Below, one piece after another: positions 9,054 to 19,196 of a stretch of 64,000 nt of DNA; positions within the stretch are counted from its first letter, which is position 1, and every line of letters begins with the position of its first letter. A model generated the notes under the pieces. The model did not search any database, had not been told where the DNA came from, and worked only from the letters and a program-made list of their open reading frames with translations. The position numbers and the translations under genes were made by a program. The stretch spans positions 1,607,053 to 1,671,052 of the forward strand of contig CM021315.1 of the NCBI GenBank assembly GCA_010645155.1. The letters run 5' to 3'. Origin of the DNA: Tigriopus japonicus. Lineage: Eukaryota > Arthropoda > Copepoda > Harpacticoida > Harpacticidae.

Positions 9054-11023
9054 CTTCACGTTGATTAAGGCCTCGTATCGCTTCGGTGAGGTCGTAGAGG
9101 TCAAAAATGAAGGCTGTCCACGAATCTAGGGTATCTTGGCTATGTGTGGATGAATTTTCAAACCGATTGGTCAATACCAGCGGTCAGAAACTAGGAATTT
9201 CCATGCCCAGTCGTGAACGACAAACTTCGACTCGTTCAGATAATGCATAAATTTTACTTCATTTAGATTGGTTAGCCAGGATTTTCGATATTGTGCGGTA
9301 AGCTCAATATCTTGAGGTGTGTTTAGACCTAAAATGAATGGTTTTGGGCGTGTCTGGGCCCCAGCATAGCCCTCAGCGCAGAGCGAAGAAACACAAATTC
9401 ACACCATTTTGGACTCTTGTACATTTTGCTTCATAGATATTCAAGGCCGGTTTTGACCGTTGTTTGACTAATAAAGTTAAAAAATGTATTAAATACAATT
9501 GGTAGAACATATTGCTAGCTTTGATTTGATATGCTCATAGTCCCAAAACAATATGTATCACGCCCACAATTGCCGTTTTCCTCTCTATGTACTACCCCGG
9601 AGGACTCGAATGGAAGCTGTTTGCTGAGGAAAAAGTAGCTGTAATAAGACAAGCTGAATAGGATTGTTTTGTCTTAAAAATAGATATTTTATTAAAAAAG
9701 ATGGTGCTGAAATTGTGGTCAGTGACTAGAGCCATGCTGTGGCTTAATTTAAATAAATCATATATGCTAACAAGTCCCATTTAGAGCCAATATAACCCCA
9801 AAACTCATCTATAGTAGAACGATGTTGTGCTCCGATTGGGAGCTAAGAAATCTATTGGAGGCGATCTAAAAACAAGTCTGTATTTATTTACAAAGTTTTG
9901 AAGATCCCATTTTGGCCCTTGAGGTTTGAACTATGGATCACAATGAGAAATTGAGAGAAAGGGAACAAAAAAATCGTTGATAATGTCCAGAATCCATCTT
10001 CTCCAAAGGAATTCAGGTTGAGGCGTAAAACGTTACGGTCCTTGCGTTATATGCATGTGAAATGATCATGGGAGGCTTTAATTGCTATGCTTTTCTAAGG
10101 ACGACGATTTATCTAACATTTTAACGAAATTTTATATATCTGCAGATGCTTGAATTCAATATATATTCAATGATGAGTAATTTCGTATTTTGCATCCCCA
10201 AACGTCACCGAAGCGTCTATAGTGGTGGAACATAGATTACGGTTTTCGTTAAAGTTATTTCTTCTCAATGAGATAAACATATGCTAGATAGGAAAAGAAA
10301 AAACCATTTTGTGAAGTTTGGTTGCAAGTATATTCTAAAACGTGTTTCTATGGGAGAGCCTATGGAAAGGCTGAGCCTTAAAGACCTCAGCAAGCTAAGT
10401 TGGGGGCAAGCAGCAGAGGACGAACACTCTTTGTTCCAACTCTCGAGAATTACGCCTTCAATTTTCTGGTGTAAAATCTCTCACCAGGAATGGGGCACAC
10501 GCATTGTTAAAGCAATGATTTCGTTTTACACTGAATGCGATAAACCAATTCAATCAATCAGAGTGGGTATCAGTTAATTTAGAATGACGTCTTTATGTTC
10601 TGAGAAAATATGTGTTACGTAAATGGGAAAATTGGTGGCCGTGAAACGTGTACTCAACCCAAGTTTTAGTTATTTTTGGGCCAAATTTCATGCGAGCACT
10701 TTTTTACGCTGTGAGACTGAGTTGGAGAGGAGATTAAGGTTGTAGTGTTTAAGATGCAACAAAATACAACCTTAAGTTCAATTTGGAAAATATAGAAGGA
10801 GTGCTCGTGACAGATATGGAAGTGCTGTTAGGTGTGCATGCTATTTTATGTATCTTGAACAGGGTGGTCTTAACCAAGGATTTCTTAATTTAATTCCGTG
10901 GTCTATGTGGTAACTAATCTTCGGAGTAAGCCATCTTTGTTGCATTGAATTAAATTAAAAAATAAATTAATTAAAAAGTGATTAAATTTGATAAAATTTG
11001 ATTTCGTGCTGTGCTGAAAAGTG

Positions 11024-11041
11024 AAATCAGTGCACTGATTT
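11024..11041. repeat. Perfect 18-bp palindrome
   Basis: AAATCAGTGCACTGATTT is its own reverse complement. It follows directly on an AT-rich patch. It could be a dimeric protein-binding site, or chance. Confidence 0.5.
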
Positions 11042-11728
11042 TTTAAGCAGGTTTTGAGAATTGATTTTTTTGGTTTATTTTTACAATAACTGATACAGTC
11101 CTAGAAAGGCTCTTGGGCCCACAATCTTGGACTTTTCCTTTTACCCATGAGGGTCACATTTTTGCTGTATGGTTGCCGACCTTTGATGCATAGAGCAGGT
11201 GCAAATATCGATCTTTTAAGCCTTTACAAACCTTTGTTCACCATAGCAAAAAACGTTAACAGGAATAACAAACGCCATGTTGGAATTTGGGAACCCTTCA
11301 GTCCAACGCTCGTGATTGGAAATCAAATAAACTAGTTTCTTAAATTCTGCCCATTTAGCCCAAGTAGTGTTGCTGGATTGAAACATGGTCAAAGGTCAGA
11401 GACGAAGGTAATTTGAAATCAGACTTAAAAGATGGATTTTTTTCAATTGGCTTGAACGTTTAAACATAAATTTTCTATTCATACCATTCAATGTTACAAG
11501 TTTGTCGAGAATTCTTCTTTAAAACTTAGTTGTAAACTCAATTCTGACTTTTTACAAACGGCACACTTGATTTTACTGAAATACCTGGCGGATCATTTAT
11601 CCACCCTAGACAAATCACGAAGGCCACAAAGATAAGTAGAAGATCGGCGTGTTCAAGGTCTCTCTGGTAGTATCATCGACATTTCACGCCTTTCGTTGAG
11701 TTAAGCCTAGGGTGTGCTAGCGATCAAA

Positions 11729-12199
11729 ATGACCTCGACGCTCTCGCCCGTGGAGGAAATCATGAATGCCATGGTTCGTCGCGAAATAACCGACCCGGGG
11801 GCCCATCTACTGGCCCTGCTTCGCTCCCGACCTGATAGCGGAATTATCAAATCACCCGGCGTTTTCTCCCTGGGACGAGTCCCGCTCACCGTAAAATCGT
11901 CCCAACGGACGCCTCTAGCCACCAAAGGACCCCGCTATGACCGCCAAACCCTGGTCAATTGCGCCCAATCCCCTTTGGCTTTGTTAATGCCCCCGGGATT
12001 GGCCGAGAAATTCGAGGTCTATCCTGAGCTCAAGCGGAAGCACAGTCCGGGCACCGCTCCCGGGTTGAGATTGGAACAACTGGAGGCCGAGTTGCTCAAA
12101 CCCGAGGCCAGTGCTCGGCCCGCTGCCAAGATCTGCACGTGGGACCCGAGGGCTAATAACTGGGTGTGGCAAGCCCCCTCTTTTGTCGTTGGACATTAG
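11729..12199 (+). CDS. Small protein with an eIF4E-binding motif (4E-BP-like candidate)
   Basis: I do not recognise the whole family of this 156-residue protein. It carries YDRQTLV at residues 70-76, an exact match to the canonical eIF4E-binding motif Y-x4-L-hydrophobic. The surrounding GPRYDRQTLVNCAQSP and following MPPGL resemble the core of 4E-BPs (YDRKFL, then N-S-P and P-P) and of eIF4G. The inference is that it binds the dorsal face of eIF4E and tunes cap-dependent translation. The N-terminal third has a helical-looking segment (VEEIMNAMVRREI, 8-20); the rest is Pro/Ser-rich and probably disordered. A W-rich end (WDPRANNWVWQAP) is unexplained. The start is the ATG at 11729 in a good context (atcaaaATGacc). 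The gene is single-exon and convergent with mago. The coding call is good; the function is a hypothesis. Confidence 0.72.
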   Translation: MTSTLSPVEEIMNAMVRREITDPGAHLLALLRSRPDSGIIKSPGVFSLGRVPLTVKSSQRTPLATKGPRYDRQTLVNCAQSPLALLMPPGLAEKFEVYPELKRKHSPGTAPGLRLEQLEAELLKPEASARPAAKICTWDPRANNWVWQAPSFVVGH

Positions 12200-12298
12200 C
12201 AACTAGGTAATTGACCCTACTATGTTGTGTTTCCAATTTCCTTCCGTTTGCCACACTCTTTTGGTTTCAACAACGTTCTCGAATCTATGGCCGCGCCC

Positions 12299-12304
12299 AA
12301 TAAA
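12299..12304 (+). terminator. Poly(A) signal AATAAA for the eIF4E-binding-like gene
   Basis: A canonical AATAAA lies 100 nt after the stop codon at 12199. It is 46 nt short of the opposing mago signal, so the two 3' ends probably abut. Confidence 0.6.
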
Positions 12305-12344
12305 TTAACATTTTACGTGGAGAAGGTGATCCATCAGGATCGAG

Positions 12345-12350
12345 TTTATT
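12345..12350 (-). terminator. Poly(A) signal AATAAA for mago
   Basis: TTTATT on the plus strand reads AATAAA on the mago strand, 79 nt beyond the mago stop codon. Confidence 0.6.
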
Positions 12351-12428
12351 GGTTTCAGAACATTTCCATTTCGCACTGATACGAACACAAGCACACACAC
12401 AAGCTACAGAGGTTCGGTCAGTCTCCTC

Positions 12429-12869
12429 TTAGATGGGCTTGATTTTGAAATGTAATCCGATCAAAGAGAACACGAGGCACTTGAGGTCCTGAACCAAATA
12501 ATAGAAGCAACGTAACGCATCCGGGTCCTTGCTGCCGTTCACGTCGACCAAGGATCCGATCTTGGAGGTGGTGAACGAGATGTGCTCGTCGCCGATGACG
12601 ATTTCCAATTCCTGTCGACCCACGCGGTCGGGTTGGGGCCAAAGCGCGTCGTCTTCGGCCATGATCTCGGAGTCCTCAATCACGCGCTTCAGCTCGTCCA
12701 TTACGGCTTGGTGAACGTAGGCTTCTTTGCGGATCATGGTGTCGTTCTTGTAGTTGGAGTTGTTGGCGTAACGGAGCTTGCCATCCGGTCGGAACTCGAA
12801 TTCCAGGAATTCGTGTCCGAATTTGCCCTTGTGGCCTACGTAGTAACGAAGGTAGAAGTCTTGATTCAT
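12429..12869 (-). CDS. mago: Mago nashi, exon-junction-complex core protein
   Basis: This 146-residue protein is mago nashi, the same length as human MAGOH. Mago pairs with Y14 (RBM8A) and locks eIF4A3 onto spliced mRNA in the exon junction complex; it also serves oskar mRNA localisation in flies. The sequence is conserved end to end: [20 protein letters not shown] near the start, [20 protein letters not shown] next, then [20 protein letters not shown] and the [20 protein letters not shown] end. The start is the ATG at 12869, which gives [10 protein letters not shown]; three further codons are open upstream without an ATG. It is a single exon, unusual because mago normally has introns, so either intron loss or retroposition occurred. 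It reads as fully intact. Confidence 0.98.
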   Translation of the reverse strand: MNQDFYLRYYVGHKGKFGHEFLEFEFRPDGKLRYANNSNYKNDTMIRKEAYVHQAVMDELKRVIEDSEIMAEDDALWPQPDRVGRQELEIVIGDEHISFTTSKIGSLVDVNGSKDPDALRCFYYLVQDLKCLVFSLIGLHFKIKPI

Positions 12870-15348
12870 TTTGACCACCGTGGAAAAAAAAATCGTCTGT
12901 CAATCAAGGTTCCTGAACTTCCTACCAACACCTTAGAAGAAAAACAATGCGGCTCACTTAAGCCGTGCCTGTGTGTCACGGGGCCTTGGCCTGTGAGGAA
13001 GTTGCTCTGTCAGTCTGTCTATCTCAGAAACACAGTGAGGATGGCGAGCCGGACGGGGGGAGGGGAGCTCAGGCTGGTTGAGTTGTAGCACAGTGTACTG
13101 TACTGGTCAGCTAGTGTAGGAGAAGAAGACCAAGGACTGGCATGAATTGAAGTGTCGCTATTCCGAATGACCCATTTATGGCAAGGACAAAGATCTCGTC
13201 TCGTAGAATGGAACAAGTGGGAGTTCAGTAGCATTAGAGTTAGCTTGATCCATGGGCAACTAAAGTTTCAGGGTGGTGAAAGTTGTCCTCGATAGCGTAC
13301 CATACTGACTTGTGATTTGGTTGAAAAGAAAATTAGACATATTTTGTCCTCTTCGGGTTCCCATCACTGCCATTAAAGGCAATATCGTTCATCGTTCATA
13401 GGATGACGATTCCATAGAAAATGTTGCTGGCTCATCAAGTTCCATTCCAGCAACTCTTAAGAGTGAGCCTGAGCCAGCCCAGCGAATTTCTGAGTGGCTC
13501 AGGGTGTTACAACCGGAAAAGCAAAATTATCTCATTCAACATAATTTGCTATTATTTTATCAAACAATGGCGATTTTTGTTCTCAGAGAATAAAACTTTC
13601 CGCTCCAGTGATTTATTTGTCATCTTGCTCCTCGTGTCTTAAGTCAAATGTTTGTCTCCATGTTTCGATTTTTGTTTCTCGTTCAACTCAGCCGCATGAC
13701 AAATCGAAGATGGTCAGTCCGCTAGAAATTGTACCAAAGCAATCTAAATGTCTAGTCTTCGCGTTATATTGTATTTCTCTCTCGAAATATTGTGCACCAT
13801 TCAATGACGACTGTAATTTAATGACACCCGCGATGAACACGTCTCGTCTTTGAACCCAACCGAAAGCGTCACCCTAAGTTTTTGTTTTCGTTCGTTCGGC
13901 CCATTCTGGTGGTGAATTCGTTGTCACTCACCCACTGACATACAGACGATGCATACGAAAGAAAGACGAAGACAGACGGGCAGGCTGCTGGACCAGGAAC
14001 CCTTCACCACAGGACGCGAACTTTGCTAACGCGTAGCCTAAAACGACCCTAAAAACTGCGGCTCTCCAGTGAATTTGAATGAAATAGCCAAAAGACGAAC
14101 AGAAAACATCAATTAAGAACCAAATGGCAGTATAAGATTGCGCTCCTCTTCCCACCATTTATTTCAATAATTATACCTCCTGTTCTCAGGTATTTGTCAA
14201 AACTGAGCTGCTTCAAAACATTATCTCGCGCAAAACTGAGAATGGATCTCAAGCAATTGCATGTATAACTTTAATACAATAATACCAACTTCAGACATAG
14301 GGTTTAACTATACTCAAAGTTTCATGAAAATTGAGTGTCTGCTTGGAGAAATGTGGCTCTGGTATTAACAATGAAGCTCACAGCTAGAGTACGCGCATTC
14401 TGTCCCTCAAAAACATCATATTCAGCCAACATTACATGGTCTGAAATACTTGAAACCAATTAAATGGCAAATATCAAAATTTTACAGGCCAAACAGAGAG
14501 GAAGAACTAGATAGAACCAATTCTTTGCCATTTTATAGTCGAGTTATTGATGATTCCTTCTGAATATTTGTTCATGCAGAATGCACTAAGGAACAGGAGT
14601 ACTATATTCATCCTTTTGATGATGTTATTTCGTACTTTTAGCCTGAAACCATTGGCATAAGAGGATAAGTTGAATAGGATTGATGAGCAATGATGTTTGT
14701 GATTTACCCAAGAATGTGGTGCATTTAACGATCTTTAAGAGACAGGTTTCACACGCTGGAATGATGTCTAGACAATTCTAGTGTCTAGACTAAATTGGTA
14801 CCAAATAGCGAATATTGAGAACACAACACTTCCCTATCGTTTGTTCACTCAGATCGTTTTGGGTTCTCAATAACCACAACAAACAACTGTCGTCGCATCC
14901 TCTTCTATAAGTTTTCTATGGCTGGACCAACGAACGAACGCCCGATGAATCACCCACCCCATCTCATCCAATCCAAGGGAAAACAAAGTACAAACGAGAA
15001 GAGAGCTCCACTTCCAGAACCCAATCTGGGAACTCCCGTCATTCCAGGAATCCATCATCCAATTTCACGAGGACCAGACTTTGTCGAGAAATTCAACCGA
15101 AGGTCAGGTGGTTGACCTGTTGTTTGAATGGCCGTTGGGCGGGGAACGGGTTCTGAGATGAACATGCGAATTCACAAAATAGGAGAGTCGTAATCCTAAC
15201 CAATCTGGTCACGACTCCCCTCCCTCCTGTCTGTCTCCAGCACTTGGCACCTCGGAGCGGCTGTGGGCAAGTAGGGTCCAACCCAACCGGCACTTTGGAC
15301 CCGTGAGTGAATGCACCCGCCTGGATTGGGCGGGTCTCGATCCGGGTC
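12870..15348. other. Intergenic stretch between mago and the ankyrin gene
   Basis: The left few hundred bases are the mago upstream region and the right end is the ankyrin-gene leader. I see no coding region in between. Near 14766-14790 the palindromic word GTCTAGAC occurs twice. A short out-of-frame upstream ORF (15311-15421) overlaps the ankyrin start. Confidence 0.45.
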
Positions 15349-15421
15349 ATGGCCGAGGATGAAGATATGCCCGCACCGGCCGAAGCGCTCGTTGAAAATG
15401 GCCCGCCTCAGCCCCCCGTGA
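15311..15421 (+). promoter_or_regulatory. Possible upstream overlapping ORF of the ankyrin gene
   Basis: An ATG at 15311, 38 nt before the main start, opens a 36-codon frame that ends inside the main coding sequence in another frame. If the mRNA starts upstream of it, it would compete with the main ATG. No transcription start is visible, so this is tentative. Confidence 0.25.
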
Positions 15422-17043
15422 ATACGCCCACGGCCATCAAGGAGGCCAATTTGCCCACCCCGGCTCCGCACAGCTTGACATTGGACCCAGTGACTACCAC
15501 CGAAGTATCTGAAGGGGTTCAAGTGACTCAGTCGATTCAAATCCAGGGCTCAGAAACCGCCACTGAAAAGAATCTTAAACCGAAAGAAAATATTGGCGAT
15601 AGCCCAGATTCGAACAATCCAATCGGCCATGATCGCGTTGATGAGGCGACGTCAGCTCTCGCAACGGGACCCGAAAATGACTGTCAAATGCCTGAAACCA
15701 CGCTCCAGACCGCCTCAACCCCCGAGTTAGTCCCGGATGGCACGACGGAACCCAAAATTGGCGGGGCTTCGTCGACGGCCACGACATCTGAGGAAGACGA
15801 GGAAGCGGAGATCGATGAGCCGGACGTTGACGAGGCCAATGCATATGCGCCTCGCGCCTCCCAAGTCCCCGAATCTGTTAAAAACGACGTGGATAAATGG
15901 CTTCAGTATTTGGACGAATCGGATCCGTGTCATCGCCTGCGATCTTTGTGTAAAAAAGGTGACGTGGATGCGGTTCGGAAACTCTTGTCGTCCGGCGAGC
16001 CCGGACTTGATATCAACGCCGTGAGTGAGGAAGGCTGGACGTGTCTCCACGAAATTATCACCCACGAGTGCCAATTCACGGAAGTGGCTCGTGTCCTACT
16101 TGACTTTGGCGCGTCCGTCAACACGCAAGATCTTCACGGGGACAGTCCTCTTCACAGCGCCTTACTTTATCACAACGTGGAGAACATTGGTTTGCTCGTC
16201 GATCATGGCTCGGACTTGACGCTTTTGAACGCGGGTGGACGCACGCCCGTCCATGTGGCGGATGAGAGTGAGACGCTTAAACTGCTACTGGATAAGGGGG
16301 CTGAGGTCGATATACAGGATCGGTTAGGGAACACCCCACTCCATTACGCCGTCGTGTCACGCGATCGAGAGCGAGTGTCGCTCATGATCACCCAGTACGA
16401 GCCGTCGATAAATCTCCAAAATCAGGCCGGTTCCACGGCGCTCCACCTCACCAACGACACGGACATTGCCCAAATGCTTTTGATGGCTGGTGCGGATCCC
16501 AATGTGCCCGATCTCAACCTAAATACCCCTTTGCACGTAGCCGTACGTGGGCGACACAAAGAAATCGTCAAAATGATGTTGGAAAAATCGGCCGACATCA
16601 CCCTAACCAACGCGGCGGGCAAGACGCCGGTGAATATGTCCAAAGATCGGGAGATGAAAAACATCCTTTTGGGCAAGATCTCGGCCACGCCCAATCAGTT
16701 GGCCGGTCCACCTTGCTCTACCAATCAAAAGAAGCCGACTACCGTGGCGAGTGAGAAGGCAGCCGCCAAGTCGGCAGTGTCAGATTCGGTGGAAAACTGC
16801 GCCGAAAAGGTCGTGGTCAAACCTGTGGTGGTGTCCATTACGCGCAGCATTCTGAAACGGCGGCGCTTTGACGCGAGTGACGAGTCTGGTGCGGCCAATG
16901 AGCCACCTCCTTCTAAAGGACCTCGCCTCCGGTTTTCAGAGGTAAATGACTACAGTGGCGTGGAAGTGATACAAGAACAGAAACGAGTGAAAGTACCGCC
17001 CATCTATAGTGAGCCAAAATTCTCGTCGGATGACGAATTTTAG
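15349..17043 (+). CDS. Ankyrin-repeat protein with possible PP1-docking motifs
   Basis: This 564-residue protein has an acidic, Pro/Thr-rich, probably disordered N-terminal third (1-180). An ankyrin array follows (about 195-445), then a disordered basic tail. Regular repeats such as GDSPLHSALLYHNVENIGLLVDHGSDLTLLN (from 264) and NTPLHVAVRGRHKEIVKMML (from 392) alternate with shortened ones, e.g. GRTPVHVADESETLKLLLDK (297-316) and GSTALHLTNDTDIAQMLL (361-378). The tail holds SILK at 500-503 and RLRF at 526-529, in the order and spacing of the SILK and RVxF docking motifs for protein phosphatase 1. The tail ends KFSSDDEF. I do not recognise a named orthologue. A PP1-targeting or nuclear scaffold role is inference. 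The start is the ATG at 15349; the frame is open 14 codons further upstream without an ATG. Confidence 0.85.
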   Translation: MAEDEDMPAPAEALVENGPPQPPVNTPTAIKEANLPTPAPHSLTLDPVTTTEVSEGVQVTQSIQIQGSETATEKNLKPKENIGDSPDSNNPIGHDRVDEATSALATGPENDCQMPETTLQTASTPELVPDGTTEPKIGGASSTATTSEEDEEAEIDEPDVDEANAYAPRASQVPESVKNDVDKWLQYLDESDPCHRLRSLCKKGDVDAVRKLLSSGEPGLDINAVSEEGWTCLHEIITHECQFTEVARVLLDFGASVNTQDLHGDSPLHSALLYHNVENIGLLVDHGSDLTLLNAGGRTPVHVADESETLKLLLDKGAEVDIQDRLGNTPLHYAVVSRDRERVSLMITQYEPSINLQNQAGSTALHLTNDTDIAQMLLMAGADPNVPDLNLNTPLHVAVRGRHKEIVKMMLEKSADITLTNAAGKTPVNMSKDREMKNILLGKISATPNQLAGPPCSTNQKKPTTVASEKAAAKSAVSDSVENCAEKVVVKPVVVSITRSILKRRRFDASDESGAANEPPPSKGPRLRFSEVNDYSGVEVIQEQKRVKVPPIYSEPKFSSDDEF

Positions 17044-18313
17044 GGCGCCATGCCTGTTTTGAAACACGCTTAGGATCGAGAGACCCTTGGTTCATGATCA
17101 TTGATCACGATTCCCGCATTCAAATGCCCGTCTCGCCTTTTTCCATAAAAAAGTTGATTTATCCAGAAGAAGAAGAATATACTAACACGTTAGAAGCAGT
17201 AGCTATTATTTTACTAGCAAAGTCTTGCGGCTACGTTCGTTTTGGGTTGAATATATTCCCATATCAGTTCTATCGAAATATATCTTGTCATGAGGCCTGT
17301 GAGGCTCACTTAAGTCTAAACCGTTCTTTGTGATTAATTTGCCAACAATTACAGGCAAGCGCCACCTAGACAAACTTTCATTGAGCCTGGAGAGCCTTCA
17401 AGAGCCCGTTTCTGCTTGCCTTACTACTTCTTTTTCTTTTGCTTACTGCATGCGCCAGGAATATAAGTGAATAAGCAATAATAATTGACTAATTTTACTC
17501 GAAAACATTTCCGTTATACCTTTTTATTGTACCTACAATCTTTAATTGTACTAAACCTACCAAAAGCGACAGGAGTAGGGACAAGTCTCGTCTTGTAACT
17601 CAAGGATAAGCCTAAAATACCACTCTTCCTCATAACAAGGCACGGTGGTTCAGTGCTGGCGCTCGTGCTCACCATTCTGTGACCTAGAGTTCGCACCTCC
17701 ACAAGGGTTTTTGTTTCGAACGTTTTTCAGTAAGTGCGGGTTGTTTTTTTATATTTTTAGGTGTGTTTAGGTTAGGTTAGGTTAAGTTTAAGTTTAGTTC
17801 AGATAATGTATGCTCTTCCTGTCAATATTTTGTCCATATCTATGACGGTAGGACTCATCTCCCAGATCGGAAGCCATTCAATGGCCATAAAGTCTCGGCT
17901 TAGCACTCGCACAGGACGATCGACGATCTTGGATTCCTTTGGTTCGGTAGGTGGTGCTATCTAGCGGTGCCGGTTGGAACCTACCCATCCGCCTCACACA
18001 CAACAACAGTTCAACGCAACCTCCGCTCCGTTTGTTGTGAATCTCTCTCTCTTACTCTCTTCCCGAAGAGTGTTTCTGGAACCTTCGGAAAAGTTCAGTC
18101 GATCGAGTTCCGGATCTCCCGCTGCCACTTCTTACCTACTCTCATGATTTGAAGTGCCAGAACCCGTGTGTGTGTGCGAGTGTGTGACTAAGTGGGAGTG
18201 GCTGACTCTCTGGTCTTGGATATCGACCGCCGCTCCTCCTCCTAATCATTGTTCATTCACCTATTTATCTATTTATTTATTCATCCCTCCGGTGGGCTAA
18301 ATTTCGGGTGCCA
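17044..18313. other. Intergenic stretch between the ankyrin gene and Hikeshi
   Basis: No gene is supported. A SINE-like unit with a TTAGG tail lies at about 17635-17800. The last 300 bp, rich in CT tracts and the series CTATTTATCTATTTATTTATT, is the presumed Hikeshi leader and promoter. Confidence 0.45.
17635..17800 (+). mobile_element. tRNA-derived SINE-like unit with TTAGG tail
   Basis: The head GGTGGTTCAGTGCTGG resembles the 5' part and box A of tRNA-Gly. GAGTTCGCACCTCC about 45 nt later resembles box B. A T-run and (TTAGG)3 at 17767-17781 follow. The order box-B-like word, T-run, TTAGG tract is the same as at 5295-5444. Both matches to pol III boxes are imperfect. Confidence 0.4.
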
Positions 18314-18922
18314 ATGTTCGGATTGCTGCTCTCGGGCCGGTTGGTGGACACCAATTTCCGCCAAGTGGACCCGTCTCACGTGGTGATCGACATTGCCAAC
18401 GTGGACCACGTCAACCACATCGTGGTGTTCCTCACGGGCCAACAGCCCTTCCCCGAGGCCATGGGCGGAGCCGTGTACTTCTCGTGGCCCGATCCGCAGG
18501 CCAATGCACCCGTCTGGCAATATCTGGGCAATCTCAGTAACGCCAAGCCCTCGGCCATCTTCAAGGTGGGAAAATTCAAAAGCCAACTTCGGGACAATTG
18601 CGATCTGATTGCCCGTTTCGGCGGACAGCAACTCAACGGGGGATCGGTGGCTCAACTGGGCATCTCCGTGGAACCCTTGGCCCAGTTATCCGGCATGACC
18701 CCCGAGGCCCAGGCCGAAGCTACTAATTTGCCGACGTTCGTCGAGTTCTCGCAGAAGATGGTGGAAAACCTTTTCAATTACACATCCAGTTTCGCCGTAA
18801 GTCCCAGTGAAATCCCGCGGGCCAAATCTAGTGAAACTTTCGTTCCTTATTCATCGCTTCAGCAATGGTACGCCAACTTTGAGCGACGATTACAACAGAA
18901 TCCGTATTTTTGGCGCAGTTAA
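18314..18922 (+). CDS. HIKESHI: Hikeshi, Hsp70 nuclear import carrier (OPI10 family)
   Basis: This 202-residue protein matches Hikeshi (human C11orf73, 197 residues). Hikeshi carries ATP-bound Hsp70 into the nucleus during heat stress by binding FG-nucleoporins. Conserved blocks include MFGLLLSGRLVDT at the N-terminus, NHIVVFLTGQQPFPEAMGGA, VYFSWPD, KPSAIFKVGKFKS, QLGISVEPL, FSQKMVENLFNYTSSFAVS and the terminal QQWYANFERRLQQNPYFWR. All are clearly recognisable. The start is the ATG at 18314, giving the family-standard MFG; two further open codons lie upstream without an ATG. It is a single exon. CFAP418 follows 274 nt downstream on the same strand with no AATAAA or ATTAAA between the two, which hints at a shared transcript. 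Confidence 0.97.
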   Translation: MFGLLLSGRLVDTNFRQVDPSHVVIDIANVDHVNHIVVFLTGQQPFPEAMGGAVYFSWPDPQANAPVWQYLGNLSNAKPSAIFKVGKFKSQLRDNCDLIARFGGQQLNGGSVAQLGISVEPLAQLSGMTPEAQAEATNLPTFVEFSQKMVENLFNYTSSFAVSPSEIPRAKSSETFVPYSSLQQWYANFERRLQQNPYFWRS

Positions 18923-19196
18923 AACCCCCCGATCACTAGTGACTTTGTGTGTGCTTGTGATAGACAGACTTCCGGCTCATGTTTTGTGATGATACATTTG
19001 CGAACAATCCGCCTTTTTTCAATTACCCACCCTACTTCCTCGATTTGTTATACCTCATGCGATTTGTTTGTCAAAATCAACGGCAACATTGCTTCTGTAC
19101 CTGGATCGTGGAACCACCTGCTTTCTTTTGAACAGACTCAACAGACAGGAATATACCAGAAAACCAGTCGTCCTCGTTGCCTACTTTCTCGAAAGT

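Larger units (their letters stand above)
8849..11728. other. Intergenic stretch between H1 and the eIF4E-binding-like gene
   Basis: The left part holds the H1 5' region. The remainder is A+T-rich with no coding region I can support. An AT-rich patch lies around 10946-11005, and a perfect 18-bp palindrome lies at 11024-11041. Confidence 0.45.

Noticed and set aside
14766..14790. A repeated GTCTAGAC word as a regulatory operator
   Set aside because: The word is short and palindromic, the spacing is not tied to a promoter, and similar words occur elsewhere (near 33585).
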